The notes below the pieces were generated by a model, which had not been told where the DNA came from, made no database searches, and saw nothing but the letters and a program-made list of their open reading frames with translations. The position numbers and the translations under genes were made by a program. Of a DNA stretch of 64,000 nt, positions 36,030 to 44,933 are shown piece by piece; positions within the stretch are counted from its first letter, which is position 1; the number at the start of each line of letters is the position of its first letter. Source of the DNA: Enterococcus saccharolyticus subsp. saccharolyticus (GTDB taxonomy: Bacteria; Bacillota; Bacilli; Lactobacillales; Enterococcaceae); NCBI RefSeq assembly GCF_029023825.1, contig NZ_CP118957.1:491501-555500 (forward strand). Direction: 5' to 3'.

Positions 36030-38096
36030 TTGTATTTCTCGAATCGGGAAAAACAAATCTTAAAGCTATTAGTTGAATATACAGAGGGGATCACTCCTCA
36101 AGAATTGCAAGATATGTTGCAAATTAGCAAACGGACGTTGTATCGCGAAATATCTAGTATTGAAAAAAGCTTGAAACCGATGGAAGTTCAAGTTGTGAAG
36201 CCACGTGGCAAAGGCTACCGTTTAATTGGTGAAACGGAAAAGTTAACGGAGATTAAACAATTGGTGCAAGACGATGAAAAAGTGCCATTAGATAATATTC
36301 ATCGTCAAAGTGCGTTAGTCTCTAGTCTTCTTTTAGCAGATGAGGAACAAACGATTGAAGGATTGGCCATTGATTTTGAAGTTAGCGCAAGTACGATTCA
36401 TGCGGATTTACAAGTGGTAGAAGAAAGCTTGCATGAATATTCTTTGACCTTGGAGCGCCGTAAAGCAAGAGGAATTATCATTACAGGAGGCGAATACGAA
36501 CGCCGACAGATTCTAGGGAATACCATTTATAGCGGGGTAAGTGAATATGAATTTTTTCATTATTTATCGTTACTTACAGCCACGACATCCGAGCAATTAA
36601 CAACGAACTTTTTCTTGAATTTAATTACGCCACAAGCGTTTTACATTGCGAAGACTGTGATTTTGGAGAAACGTAATGAATTATTTTTAGAAGTGACAGA
36701 CAATCAAGTGCAACAAGTTGTAACGATTTTAGCATTATCAATTGATCGAGTACAAACGAATCATGTATTAACACCACCAATTGACCAAAGTCAATTATCG
36801 GCTGAAATCTATGCGTTAGCAGAACAAATTATGGCAAATGTGGAAGAACACGGCTTACAGATGCCAAAAGAAGAACATGTTTTCTTTGCTCGTCAATTGG
36901 AAGGTGTGAATTATAAGAAACCGCAAAATATCTTTTTAGAAAGTTTTGATGTGGAGTTGTCGTATCAAGTTCGCGAAGTGATTCGCTTTGTTTCGGAGAT
37001 GACGCAGATTGATTTCCGAGCCGATGACACGTTGTATTATGACTTATTGACACACTTATCTGCAGCTTTTAAACGAATGGATAATTTAGTGCAACTAGCA
37101 AACAATCCGTTACTAGACAAAGTCATGGTGCAATACGACGACCTGACGCGGGCCATTCAATTGGCACTTGCGAAACAATTTCCTAAAGAACATTTTTCCA
37201 ATGATGAACTGGCCTATATCGTGATTCACTTTGCAGCATCACTTGAACGTAATCCAACTAAAAAGGCGATTTCAACCCTAGTTTTATGTTCCAGTGGTAT
37301 TGGGACAGCCAAAATTTTAGAAAGTCGCTTGCGGAAATACATTCCGGAAATCGACCATATTCAAGTGATTAAAATTTCGCAAATGAGTCATGTCAATTAC
37401 AAAGAATTTGATTTGATTTTATCGACTATTTTCTTACCCGACTTTACCTTGCCTTATAAATTGATTTCACCGTTGTTACTGGATGATGAGATTCAAAAAA
37501 TTAAACAAGAAATTCGTGAAAAACGTTTTGAGTCAAAAAGCGCCCAACCAACGATTGTCTCGAAAGAATCGGAAGGCTCTTTTGATCATGTGTATGAAAT
37601 TATGAAAGTCGGTAACGATTTATTGACCCAATTTGATATTAAAACGGTGCAAACAGATAAAACGTTAGAAGCAACGATTCAACAGATGATAGATGAATTA
37701 GAAGGAGTTATCGTTGAAGATGCCCAAAAGGTCTGTGAGCGCGTACTAAATCGACATCAAACAGCACCAATCGGTATCCCAGGAACGAATTTGGCCTTGT
37801 TTCATAGCGCGAATCCGTATGTCAAAGGCCCTTATTTTAGCATATTTGATTTGACTTCACCGATTCCTGTATTAGGCATGGATCGTAAACCAATGGCATT
37901 GACCCGAGTGCTATTAATGTTAGCACCAGAACCTATGACCCCTGCAGAAGAAAAACTACTAGGGTTGATTAGTGCTTCGATTATCGAAAGCGATTTGAAT
38001 ATGGATATTTATCAACATGAAACCAAAGAAATTATTTATGAATTAATTAGTTCTCTTTTTGTCAATGAAATAAGAGAGATAGAGGAGGAAAAATAA
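36030..38096 (+). CDS. mtlR: Mannitol operon activator, BglG/MtlR family
   Basis: A 688-residue PTS-regulated activator: two N-terminal helix-turn-helix domains (about 1-75 with ISKRTLYREISSIE, and about 85-150 with VSASTIHADLQ), two PRD domains (about 170-400), an EIIB-Gat-like domain with CSSGIGTAKILE (about 415-430) and a C-terminal EIIA-Mtl-like domain. Phosphorylation of the PRDs and EII domains tells it the PTS state. The start TTG 36030 is 8 nt from AGGAGG; the longer frame back to 35958 runs through the terminator hairpin and is unlikely. The stop overlaps the mtlF ATG by one base. Confidence 0.9.
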   Translation: MYFSNREKQILKLLVEYTEGITPQELQDMLQISKRTLYREISSIEKSLKPMEVQVVKPRGKGYRLIGETEKLTEIKQLVQDDEKVPLDNIHRQSALVSSLLLADEEQTIEGLAIDFEVSASTIHADLQVVEESLHEYSLTLERRKARGIIITGGEYERRQILGNTIYSGVSEYEFFHYLSLLTATTSEQLTTNFFLNLITPQAFYIAKTVILEKRNELFLEVTDNQVQQVVTILALSIDRVQTNHVLTPPIDQSQLSAEIYALAEQIMANVEEHGLQMPKEEHVFFARQLEGVNYKKPQNIFLESFDVELSYQVREVIRFVSEMTQIDFRADDTLYYDLLTHLSAAFKRMDNLVQLANNPLLDKVMVQYDDLTRAIQLALAKQFPKEHFSNDELAYIVIHFAASLERNPTKKAISTLVLCSSGIGTAKILESRLRKYIPEIDHIQVIKISQMSHVNYKEFDLILSTIFLPDFTLPYKLISPLLLDDEIQKIKQEIREKRFESKSAQPTIVSKESEGSFDHVYEIMKVGNDLLTQFDIKTVQTDKTLEATIQQMIDELEGVIVEDAQKVCERVLNRHQTAPIGIPGTNLALFHSANPYVKGPYFSIFDLTSPIPVLGMDRKPMALTRVLLMLAPEPMTPAEEKLLGLISASIIESDLNMDIYQHETKEIIYELISSLFVNEIREIEEEK

Positions 38097-38536
38097 TGCA
38101 ATTAGAAAAAGACATGATTTTATTAAATAAGGAATTCGCAACAAAAGAGGAAGCGATTCGTGAAAGTGGGCGCTTGTTAGTAGAAGCCGGTTGTGTCGAT
38201 GACGCGTATGTCGATGCGATGATTGACCGCAACAATTTAGTATCAACGTATATGGGAAATTTTATTGCCATTCCGCATGGTACCGATGAAGCGAAAAAAT
38301 ACGTGAAAAAAAGCGGGATTTCAATTATTCAAGTCCCTCAAGGTGTTGATTTTAGCACTGATTCTGATGAAGAAAAATTAGCGATGGTCGTCTTTGGAAT
38401 TGCTGGTGTGGACAACGAGCATTTAGATATTTTACAAAAAATTGCGATTTTCTGTTCAGATGTGGATAACGTGGTGAAATTAGTGAGTGCTTCTTCTATT
38501 GAAGAAATTATTTCCTTACTTGAGGAGGTTGAATAG
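38096..38536 (+). CDS. mtlF: PTS mannitol EIIA
   Basis: A 146-residue cytoplasmic phosphocarrier that passes phosphate from HPr to MtlA. The phospho-His is in [16 protein letters not shown] (about residue 61). The start overlaps the mtlR stop (TAATG). The end is one base before the mtlD start. Confidence 0.93.
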   Translation: MQLEKDMILLNKEFATKEEAIRESGRLLVEAGCVDDAYVDAMIDRNNLVSTYMGNFIAIPHGTDEAKKYVKKSGISIIQVPQGVDFSTDSDEEKLAMVVFGIAGVDNEHLDILQKIAIFCSDVDNVVKLVSASSIEEIISLLEEVE

Positions 38537-38537
38537 G

Positions 38538-39683
38538 ATGAAAGCAGTTCACTTTGGCGCCGGGAATATTGGACGTGGTTTTATCGGAGAAATTTTGTTT
38601 AACAATGGTTTTTCCATTGATTTTGTTGATATTAACGCAACGATTATTGATGCGTTAAGACAGAGAAAAGCTTATGAAATTGAATTGGCAAGTGAAGCCA
38701 AAGAACGGATTGCGGTCACAAACGTGAATGGATTGAATAACCAAACAGAACCAGAAACCGTGATTGATGCGATTGCCCAGGCTGATATTGTAACGACAGC
38801 GATTGGGCCCAATATTTTACCATTTATTGCGGAATTGATTGCCAAAGGAATTCAAAAACGTCATGAAGCAAAAACAACGACACCGCTTGATGTGATTGCG
38901 TGTGAAAATATGATTGGCGGCAGTCAATTCTTATTTTCAAAAGTAAAAGAATTTTTAAGTGAAGAAGATCTCGTTTATGTCGAAGAATTGGTTGGTTTTC
39001 CTAATGCAGCAGTTGACCGTATTGTACCGATTCAACATCATGAGGACCCTTTGTTTGTTTCTGTTGAACCGTTTAGTGAATGGGTTGTTGATGCCACTCA
39101 GCGTAAAAATCAAGAATTGCAATTGGACGGTGTATTGTACGTTGAAGATTTAGAACCCTATATCGAACGTAAGCTGTTTTCTGTTAATACAGGTCACGCA
39201 ACCACAGCGTATACGGGAAGTTTCTATGGTTATCAAACAATTGGCGAGGCAATTGCTGATGAACGTGTGTTGATGCAATTAAAAAATGTCTTGCAAGAGA
39301 CCGGTGATTTATTAATTGAAAAGTGGGGATTTGATCGCCAAACGCATGAAAAATATGCAGAAAAAATCATTCATCGTTTTGAAAATCCGTATATTTCGGA
39401 TGATATTGCTCGCGTTGCGCGTACGCCAATTCGTAAACTTGGGTTTGATGAACGTTTCATTCGTCCAATTCGTGAAGCCAAAGAACGTCAACTGTCCTAT
39501 GTTTATTTATTAGAAGTTGTAGCGATGATTTTAAATTATCGTGACCCAGAAGACCAAGAGAGCGTGGAATTAGCTCAATTATTAGCAGAAAAACCTTTAC
39601 GTGAAGTCATTCAAACAGTGACGAAATTAGAAGATGACGCGTTAATCGACGAAATTGAAGCAGCCTATACTAAAAATAAATAG
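38538..39683 (+). CDS. mtlD: Mannitol-1-phosphate 5-dehydrogenase
   Basis: A 381-residue long-chain dehydrogenase that oxidises mannitol-1-phosphate to fructose-6-phosphate with NAD+. It has the nucleotide-binding [18 protein letters not shown] at the N-terminus and the catalytic-region [14 protein letters not shown] (about 210-223). ATG 38538 follows GAGGAGG at 38522-38528; the frame upstream to 38487 overlaps mtlF and is not used. Last gene of the mannitol unit. Confidence 0.94.
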   Translation: MKAVHFGAGNIGRGFIGEILFNNGFSIDFVDINATIIDALRQRKAYEIELASEAKERIAVTNVNGLNNQTEPETVIDAIAQADIVTTAIGPNILPFIAELIAKGIQKRHEAKTTTPLDVIACENMIGGSQFLFSKVKEFLSEEDLVYVEELVGFPNAAVDRIVPIQHHEDPLFVSVEPFSEWVVDATQRKNQELQLDGVLYVEDLEPYIERKLFSVNTGHATTAYTGSFYGYQTIGEAIADERVLMQLKNVLQETGDLLIEKWGFDRQTHEKYAEKIIHRFENPYISDDIARVARTPIRKLGFDERFIRPIREAKERQLSYVYLLEVVAMILNYRDPEDQESVELAQLLAEKPLREVIQTVTKLEDDALIDEIEAAYTKNK

Positions 39684-39702
39684 ATTTTTAACAGAAGGAT
39701 TC

Positions 39703-39731
39703 TTGCTTTTACAATAAAAGGGTGGTAAAAT
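39703..39731 (+). promoter_or_regulatory. nagB promoter
   Basis: TTGCTT (39703-39708), 17-bp spacer, TAAAAT (39726-39731). No terminator separates mtlD from nagB, so read-through may add to it. Confidence 0.6.
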
Positions 39732-39769
39732 TGGCATATACCAAAAAGAATTGTAAGGGAGAGTTTTTC

Positions 39770-40471
39770 ATGAATGTTATTCGTGTAAAAAATGCGGACG
39801 AAGGCGGAAAAAAAGCGTTTGAAATTATTAAAGAAGGTATCGAAAATGGCGCGGAAGTTTTCGGATTAGCAACAGGAAGCACACCAGAAACAATGTACAG
39901 CTACATGATTGCAAGTGATTTAGATTTTTCAGATAAAGTATCTATTAACTTAGATGAGTATGTTGGCTTAAGTGGTGAAGATGATCAAAGCTACCGTTAT
40001 TTTATGAATAAACACCTATTCAATGAAAAACCATTCAAAGAAACGTTTGTACCAAACGGCAAAGCCGAAGACTTAGAAGCTGAGTGCAAACATTATGATA
40101 CAATTATTGCTGAGCATCCAATTGATATCCAAGTATTGGGAATCGGTCAAAATGGACATATCGGTTTTAACGAACCAGGAACACCATTTGACGCAACAAC
40201 ACAAGTCGTAGAATTAACAGAATCAACAATCAACGCAAACAAACGTTACTTTGAAAAAGTGGAAGACGTACCAACACGTGCATTATCAATGGGTATCGGT
40301 TCAATCATGAAGAGTAAAAAAATCATTTTAATGGCATTCGGCGAAGCAAAAGCAGATGCAGTGAAAGGCATGATTGATGGGGAAGTAACCACAGATCTTC
40401 CTGCAAGTGTTTTACAAAACCATGAGGACGTTGTTGTTATTATCGACGAAGCAGCAGCAAGCAAGTTATAA
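39770..40471 (+). CDS. nagB: Glucosamine-6-phosphate deaminase
   Basis: A 233-residue enzyme converting glucosamine-6-phosphate to fructose-6-phosphate and ammonia. It shows [14 protein letters not shown] (about 34-47), NLDEYVGL, and the active-site [15 protein letters not shown]. The length is standard for the short Gram-positive form. ATG 39770 with AAGGGAGAG is chosen; the frame is open from 39722. Mannitol and amino-sugar pathways meet here at fructose-6-phosphate, and the NagE-like importer is 5 kb downstream. Confidence 0.94.
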   Translation: MNVIRVKNADEGGKKAFEIIKEGIENGAEVFGLATGSTPETMYSYMIASDLDFSDKVSINLDEYVGLSGEDDQSYRYFMNKHLFNEKPFKETFVPNGKAEDLEAECKHYDTIIAEHPIDIQVLGIGQNGHIGFNEPGTPFDATTQVVELTESTINANKRYFEKVEDVPTRALSMGIGSIMKSKKIILMAFGEAKADAVKGMIDGEVTTDLPASVLQNHEDVVVIIDEAAASKL

Positions 40472-40482
40472 AAATAGTTACC

Positions 40483-40519
40483 AAAATCCTTAGGCAAACA
40501 GTTGTCTAAGGATTTTTTT
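40483..40519 (+). terminator. Terminator after nagB
   Basis: Stem AAAATCCTTAG / CTAAGGATTTT with a T7 tract. Confidence 0.9.
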
Positions 40520-40633
40520 CTGTTTTTTTTTTAGAGTTCTTGTTTATTTTATCTGTTATTATCTGTTACAATATAAGTGTTATACTGTATTATCTTTTAT
40601 TTGAATGAATCTTGAGAGAAAATCGAGGTAACT

Positions 40634-40714
40634 ATGCGTAACAAAGCGGATTTTGTTGGAATAAAAGTGAAAGATACAGACGAGACAGAGTGCGTGAGCA
40701 TAAAAATAAAATGA
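40634..40714 (+). CDS. Possible 26-residue leader ORF before ytoI
   Basis: ATG 40634 follows CGAGGTAACT, the same type of ribosome binding site (CGAGGTG) as ytoI. The peptide is short and charged, with no recognised family. Promoter-like TATACT lies near 40580. It could be translated, but composition alone does not prove it. Confidence 0.25.
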   Translation: MRNKADFVGIKVKDTDETECVSIKIK

Positions 40715-40770
40715 TGGCTATTATGTGAAAAGATAACCGCTTCAAATAATGAACAGTCGAGGTGTAAAAA

Positions 40771-42102
40771 ATGGCAACAAAACATGATTTGATTTTGGCA
40801 CATATTGAAAGTTTACCTGTTGGCGAAAGGATTTCGGTTCGAGGAATTGCCAAAGAGTTAGAAGTCAGCGAAGGAACAGCCTACCGTGCAATCAAAGATG
40901 CCGAAAATATTGGATTGGTTTCTACTATACAGCGTGTCGGAACCATTCGTATTGAACGAAAATTAAAAAAACATATTGAAAAACTGACCTTTAGTGAAGT
41001 GGTACGAATTATTGAAGGTGATGTCTTAGGTGGTTCAGCGGGCTTAGATAAAGACTTGAACCGCTTTGTCATTGGCGCAATGAAAGAAAATGCGATGGAA
41101 CGCTATATCACACCAGGTTCGTTAATGATTGTCGGGAACCGTGAAAATGTACAAGAACTAGCTCTTAAACAAGGGGCAGCTGTATTAATTACGGGTGGAT
41201 TTGATACAACAGCCGAAATTCAACAATTAGCCGATGACTTAGAATTACCAATTTTACGTACCACATATGATACCTTTACCGTTGCGACAATGATTAACCG
41301 TGCGTTGAGCGATCAATTAATTAAAAAAGATATTTTGTTGGTCAGTGACATTTATATGCCACTTGATAAAACCAAATATTTAACGATTACCGATACAGTC
41401 AAAGATTACAAACGGCTATCAGAAGAAACGCATCATTCACGTTATCCTGTCGTCAATCGCAATATGCGAGTGGTAGGAATTGTTACTGCTAAGGACGTCT
41501 TTGAAAAATCAAGTACACAATTAATTGAACGTGTGATGACCAAAGATCCACGAATGGTGAAAAAAGAAATGAGTGTCGCTTCGGTTAGTCACCAAATGAT
41601 TTGGGATGGGCTAGAAGTCATGCCTGTCGTTGCCGATGATTTGTCTTTAATCGGGATTGTGACACGTCAAGACGTGATGAAAGCAATGCAATTAGTGCAA
41701 CGTCAACCGCAAGTTTCAGATACTATTTCTGATCAAATTACCGACCAAGTTCGGATTATTGAACAAGATTTTGAAGGTCATAAATTAGAGCAACCGCAAT
41801 TTAGTTTTACCGTTTCTCCGCAAATGGTCGATGAATTAGGAACGATTTCGTTTGGTGCGTTAAACGAAGTCATTGCAAATGCGACTAAGCGGACAATGAT
41901 TGCCAATCAACGACGTAATACTTGGATTGAGCAAGTCAATCTGTATTACTTCCGTTTAATTCAATTGGAAAGTGAAATTATTTTACAACCCAAAATTTTA
42001 GAATTAGGGCGACGTTCTGCAAAATTAGACATTGAAATTTTTATCGAAAATTCATTGGTCGGCAAAGCCATTGTCGTCTGCCAAGTAATGGAACGTCCAT
42101 AA
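40771..42102 (+). CDS. ytoI: HTH, DRTGG and CBS domain protein (YtoI-like)
   Basis: A 443-residue cytoplasmic protein: N-terminal helix-turn-helix (about 15-60, RISVRGIAKELEVSEGTAYRAI), a DRTGG domain (about 70-180), two CBS motifs (about 190-310, with PVVNRNMRVVGIVTAKDV and VMPVVADDLSLIGIVTRQDV) and a C-terminal hotdog-like domain (about 330-440). The CBS pair suggests sensing of an adenine nucleotide or cyclic dinucleotide. The role is not known. In Bacilli ytoI is next to nrnA, as here except for the inserted IS110 element. Confidence 0.85.
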   Translation: MATKHDLILAHIESLPVGERISVRGIAKELEVSEGTAYRAIKDAENIGLVSTIQRVGTIRIERKLKKHIEKLTFSEVVRIIEGDVLGGSAGLDKDLNRFVIGAMKENAMERYITPGSLMIVGNRENVQELALKQGAAVLITGGFDTTAEIQQLADDLELPILRTTYDTFTVATMINRALSDQLIKKDILLVSDIYMPLDKTKYLTITDTVKDYKRLSEETHHSRYPVVNRNMRVVGIVTAKDVFEKSSTQLIERVMTKDPRMVKKEMSVASVSHQMIWDGLEVMPVVADDLSLIGIVTRQDVMKAMQLVQRQPQVSDTISDQITDQVRIIEQDFEGHKLEQPQFSFTVSPQMVDELGTISFGALNEVIANATKRTMIANQRRNTWIEQVNLYYFRLIQLESEIILQPKILELGRRSAKLDIEIFIENSLVGKAIVVCQVMERP

Positions 42103-42140
42103 GAAAGACTAACTATATAAAGTCAAGTGAAAATAAATAA

Positions 42141-42205
42141 AATCTTCTGATTGAAAAATAACGAATAAGTGCATCACAAATAAACCTCAGAAAGATTATT
42201 TTTTT
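42141..42205 (+). terminator. Probable terminator of ytoI
   Basis: AATCTTCTGA (42141-42150) pairs with TCAGAAAGATT (42187-42197, one bulge), followed by ATTTTTTT. It abuts the stop of the IS110 transposase. Confidence 0.6.
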
Positions 42206-42207
42206 CA

Positions 42208-43392
42208 CTACTGACGAATTTCATACGGTTCATTCTTTGTTAGAATGGCATGAATAATATAGCATAGCTTTCTTGAAACAGCGCCAATCGCTGTAAGATG
42301 GTGTTTTCCTTCTGCTCGTTTCTTATCATAAAAGGCTTTGAAAACTGGATCACATCTGGACGCAATGAGTGCCGCTTGAAACAGTGCTTTTCTTAAGTAG
42401 GGAGAGCCACGTTTACTCATCACGTTGTGAGTGGCTTCATATTCACCAGATTTTGAGACAGACGCATCGATTCCTGCGTAAGCTACTAGTTTTTTAGGCG
42501 TAGAAAATTTCTGAATATCGCCAATTTCACCTAAAATCGTCGCACCAAGGACAGTTCCAATACCAGGAACGGTTTCTATGACCGAATGAAGAGAAGCCAT
42601 TAATTGTGCAATTTCTTCTTCTGTTCGTTTAATTTGTTCTTCTAAAAAGCTGAGTTGATCAATCATAGAACGTAATTGAAAAACAAAGGCATCTTGAGCA
42701 AAACGAACACCAAAAGAATGAGCGGCGGCTGTTTTCAGTGCCTCTGCCTTGCTTTGTCCAACACGACTTCGACTCGCTACACGGAGTGTTTCAGCTAATG
42801 TTTCGGCAGAAACTTGATTGAATTCATCAGGAGACGAAAACTCAGATAGGACGGCTTTGGAGGCCTTACCAAAAATGCCAACTTTTGAAAACACCTTTTC
42901 GTACTCAGGAAAGATTTGGTCTAGTATGGCAATGACTTTTCGTTTAAAGTCGCCAGCTGTGCCAACAAGATATGAACGATAACGAGTCAATTGACGTAAG
43001 GAGAACATGGTTTCGTCCGCTAAAGCTGTTTCGTTGAATGAACCGTAGCGAATTAAGTCAGCAATTAATACTGAGTCGATACTATCATTTTTTCGTTTAC
43101 GAATTTCAGTTCCTTTTCTCCAGCCATCTGTTTGAATGGGATTGATGACGTGAACAAGAAACTGTTGTTCATCAAGAAATGAGAAAAGGGCTAACCAATA
43201 GTGACCGGTGGCTTCCATACCAACAAGAAAGTCCTCTGTGGAATCAGAGAAAGAAGTAAGTCGTTCTAAAAGAGCGTGAGTACCGTCCAAAGAATTCACA
43301 AAAGAGAAACCTTTAAGTAGGACTTTTCCTTCGTCATTCATGACGGAAGCGACGTGTGTTCGTTTGCCAATATCAATACCTAGATAAAACAT
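42208..43392 (-). CDS. IS110-family transposase (DEDD recombinase)
   Basis: A 394-residue transposase. The N-terminal RuvC-like DEDD domain starts MFYLGIDIGKRTHVASV and includes GMEATGHYW and NDSIDSVLIADLIRYG. The C-terminal domain has ETVPGIGTVLGATILGEIGD (about 265-285) and the conserved Ser region AYAGIDASVSKSGEY through KRGSPYLRKALFQAAL. The frame appears intact and complete. The start ATG 43392 has AAGAAGGTGTGC upstream; the track back to 43434 is not needed. Some family members use a bridge RNA encoded beside the gene to choose target and donor. Confidence 0.9.
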   Translation of the reverse strand: MFYLGIDIGKRTHVASVMNDEGKVLLKGFSFVNSLDGTHALLERLTSFSDSTEDFLVGMEATGHYWLALFSFLDEQQFLVHVINPIQTDGWRKGTEIRKRKNDSIDSVLIADLIRYGSFNETALADETMFSLRQLTRYRSYLVGTAGDFKRKVIAILDQIFPEYEKVFSKVGIFGKASKAVLSEFSSPDEFNQVSAETLAETLRVASRSRVGQSKAEALKTAAAHSFGVRFAQDAFVFQLRSMIDQLSFLEEQIKRTEEEIAQLMASLHSVIETVPGIGTVLGATILGEIGDIQKFSTPKKLVAYAGIDASVSKSGEYEATHNVMSKRGSPYLRKALFQAALIASRCDPVFKAFYDKKRAEGKHHLTAIGAVSRKLCYIIHAILTKNEPYEIRQ

Positions 43393-43640
43393 AAGCACAC
43401 CTTCTTTACAAAATTTGGATTGATTACCACTCAACTGAAAAGCGTCACTACCTTGTTCTAGATACGGAGTAAGGCATTTGCCTTCAACATCTAACTCATT
43501 CGTAAACAGCTTAACAGAGAGAGGGATTAGTCTTTCGATTACGAGTTTGAAAACTCAAGGAAGAAACAATCTACCTCTCAATCCATTAAGTATATTTTCT
43601 CAAATAATTGAGTAAATACCAAATAAAAAATAACAAAAGG
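43393..43640 (-). ncRNA. Non-coding 5' end of the IS110 element, candidate bridge RNA
   Basis: About 250 bp upstream of the transposase has no reading frame and contains a perfect hairpin AAGGCA-TT-TGCCTT (43471-43484) and other short repeats. Related IS110 elements transcribe a structured guide from this position. I have not derived guide loops, so the limits are approximate. Confidence 0.35.
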
Positions 43641-43707
43641 TTCCTAAGGTTCTCCTCTAAAAATCGGAAGATTAAAACCTTAAATATAATATACAAGGAA
43701 GTGCGTT

Positions 43708-44664
43708 ATGAGTGTACAAACTGAAATTTTAAATGAAATCAAACAATACGACACGATTATTATCCATCGTCACCAACGTCCTGATCCAGATGCCTTAGGT
43801 TCCCAAGTCGGTCTAGCTGAGATTCTCCGTAAAAGTTTTCCCGACAAAAAGGTGTATCAAGTTGGTGGTGCCGTTGAAGGGTTAGACTACTTAGCGACAA
43901 TGCAAGAAATTCCCGAAGAAACGTACCAAGGTGCCTTAGTAATTGTGACTGATACTGCAAATGCGCCCCGCATTAGTGATTCACGTTATGATTTAGGTGA
44001 TAAATTAATTAAAATCGATCATCACCCGAATGATGAACCTTATGGCGATTTGGTTTGGGTAAATACCAATGCGAGCAGTTGTAGTGAAATGATTGCTGAT
44101 TTTTGGCAATTATTTCCAGATGACTTAGTGATGCATGAAGAAGCTGCGCGTTTGCTATATGGAGGAATTGTTGGAGATACGGGTAGATTTTTATACCCAG
44201 CGACCTCTGCGCATACCTTAGCCATCGCTTCAAAATTATTGGCATATGGTTTTGATGCAGCTAAATTAAATCGTCAATTAGAACAAGTGTCACGAAATGT
44301 GGCGCGACTTTCGGGTTATGTCTATCAAAATTTGGAAATTGATGAAAATGGTGCGGGACGTATTATCTTTACCAAAGAACTGATGGCAGAGTTTGCTGTC
44401 ACCGATGCCGAAACATCAGGCATTGTTCCCTTACCTGGTGTGATTGAAGATGTATTAGCTTGGGGGATTTTTGTGGAACAACCAGAAGGCTATTATCGCG
44501 TGCGTTTACGTTCAAAAGGCCCTGTGATTAATGAATTAGCGAAGCAACACCATGGGGGCGGGCATCCTTTAGCGAGTGGTGCGAATGCGTATAGCTTAGA
44601 TGAAGCACAAGAAATGTACGCAGAAATTCAACGTTTATGTCGTGAATTTGTCGAAAATCAATAA
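43708..44664 (+). CDS. nrnA: DHH-family oligoribonuclease / pAp phosphatase (NrnA)
   Basis: A 318-residue DHH/DHHA1 protein. It shows HRHQRPDPDALGSQ (about 19-32), TDTANAPRISD (about 82-92), the DHHPND motif (about 105-110) and the C-terminal GGGHPLASGA that binds substrate. NrnA degrades short oligonucleotides (nanoRNA) and dephosphorylates pAp; some relatives cleave c-di-AMP products. AAGGAAG precedes the ATG, and a hairpin follows the stop. Confidence 0.9.
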   Translation: MSVQTEILNEIKQYDTIIIHRHQRPDPDALGSQVGLAEILRKSFPDKKVYQVGGAVEGLDYLATMQEIPEETYQGALVIVTDTANAPRISDSRYDLGDKLIKIDHHPNDEPYGDLVWVNTNASSCSEMIADFWQLFPDDLVMHEEAARLLYGGIVGDTGRFLYPATSAHTLAIASKLLAYGFDAAKLNRQLEQVSRNVARLSGYVYQNLEIDENGAGRIIFTKELMAEFAVTDAETSGIVPLPGVIEDVLAWGIFVEQPEGYYRVRLRSKGPVINELAKQHHGGGHPLASGANAYSLDEAQEMYAEIQRLCREFVENQ

Positions 44665-44669
44665 AAAAC

Positions 44670-44697
44670 AACGAGAGGAGAAAGAATTCCTCTCGTT
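44670..44697 (+). terminator. Hairpin after nrnA
   Basis: Stem AACGAGAGGA / TCCTCTCGTT with only a short T tract, so it may terminate weakly. The antiterminator stub begins inside its end. Confidence 0.6.
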
Positions 44698-44931
44698 TAG
44701 CCAATCACTTATGTTTGCTCTTACAACGCTATCACAATCAGCAATATGCCGTTTTAGATGATGAGATTGTCGAAATGGTGAAACGGAAATATCCGGAAAG
44801 CTATGAAGTTGCGAAAAAAAATTCGTGTGCTACTGATTAAGAATTACCAAGTATCAACAACAAGTGAAGAATTAGGCTACCTTGCGATTCATATTGAACG
44901 CTTGCGAATAGCCAAACAAATGGAGGAATAA
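44697..44931 (+). pseudogene. C-terminal stub of a BglG/GlcT-family antiterminator
   Basis: The sequence reads as the end of the second PRD domain: LLLQRYHNQQYAVLDDEI, VKRKYPESYEVAKK, then after a one-base slip KIRVLLIKNYQVSTTSEELG and YLAIHIERLRIAKQMEE to a TAA at 44929-44931. The slip is one extra A in the A8 run at 44814-44821. The RNA-binding CAT domain and first PRD are absent. The stub lies directly against the nrnA hairpin, so an upstream deletion is likely. The nagE ribosome binding site is inside its last codons. Confidence 0.75.
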
Positions 44932-44933
44932 AA

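Larger units (their letters stand above)
42206..43640 (-). mobile_element. IS110-family insertion element (ends approximate)
   Basis: Contains one DEDD transposase gene, a very short 3' flank and a non-coding 5' flank of about 250 bp. IS110 elements lack clear terminal repeats and target duplications, so I cannot set the ends. It sits between ytoI and nrnA. Confidence 0.7.

Noticed and set aside
34511-39683. Mannitol operon as a novel system
   Set aside because: Gene order mtlA-mtlR-mtlF-mtlD and all motifs are the standard Firmicutes arrangement.
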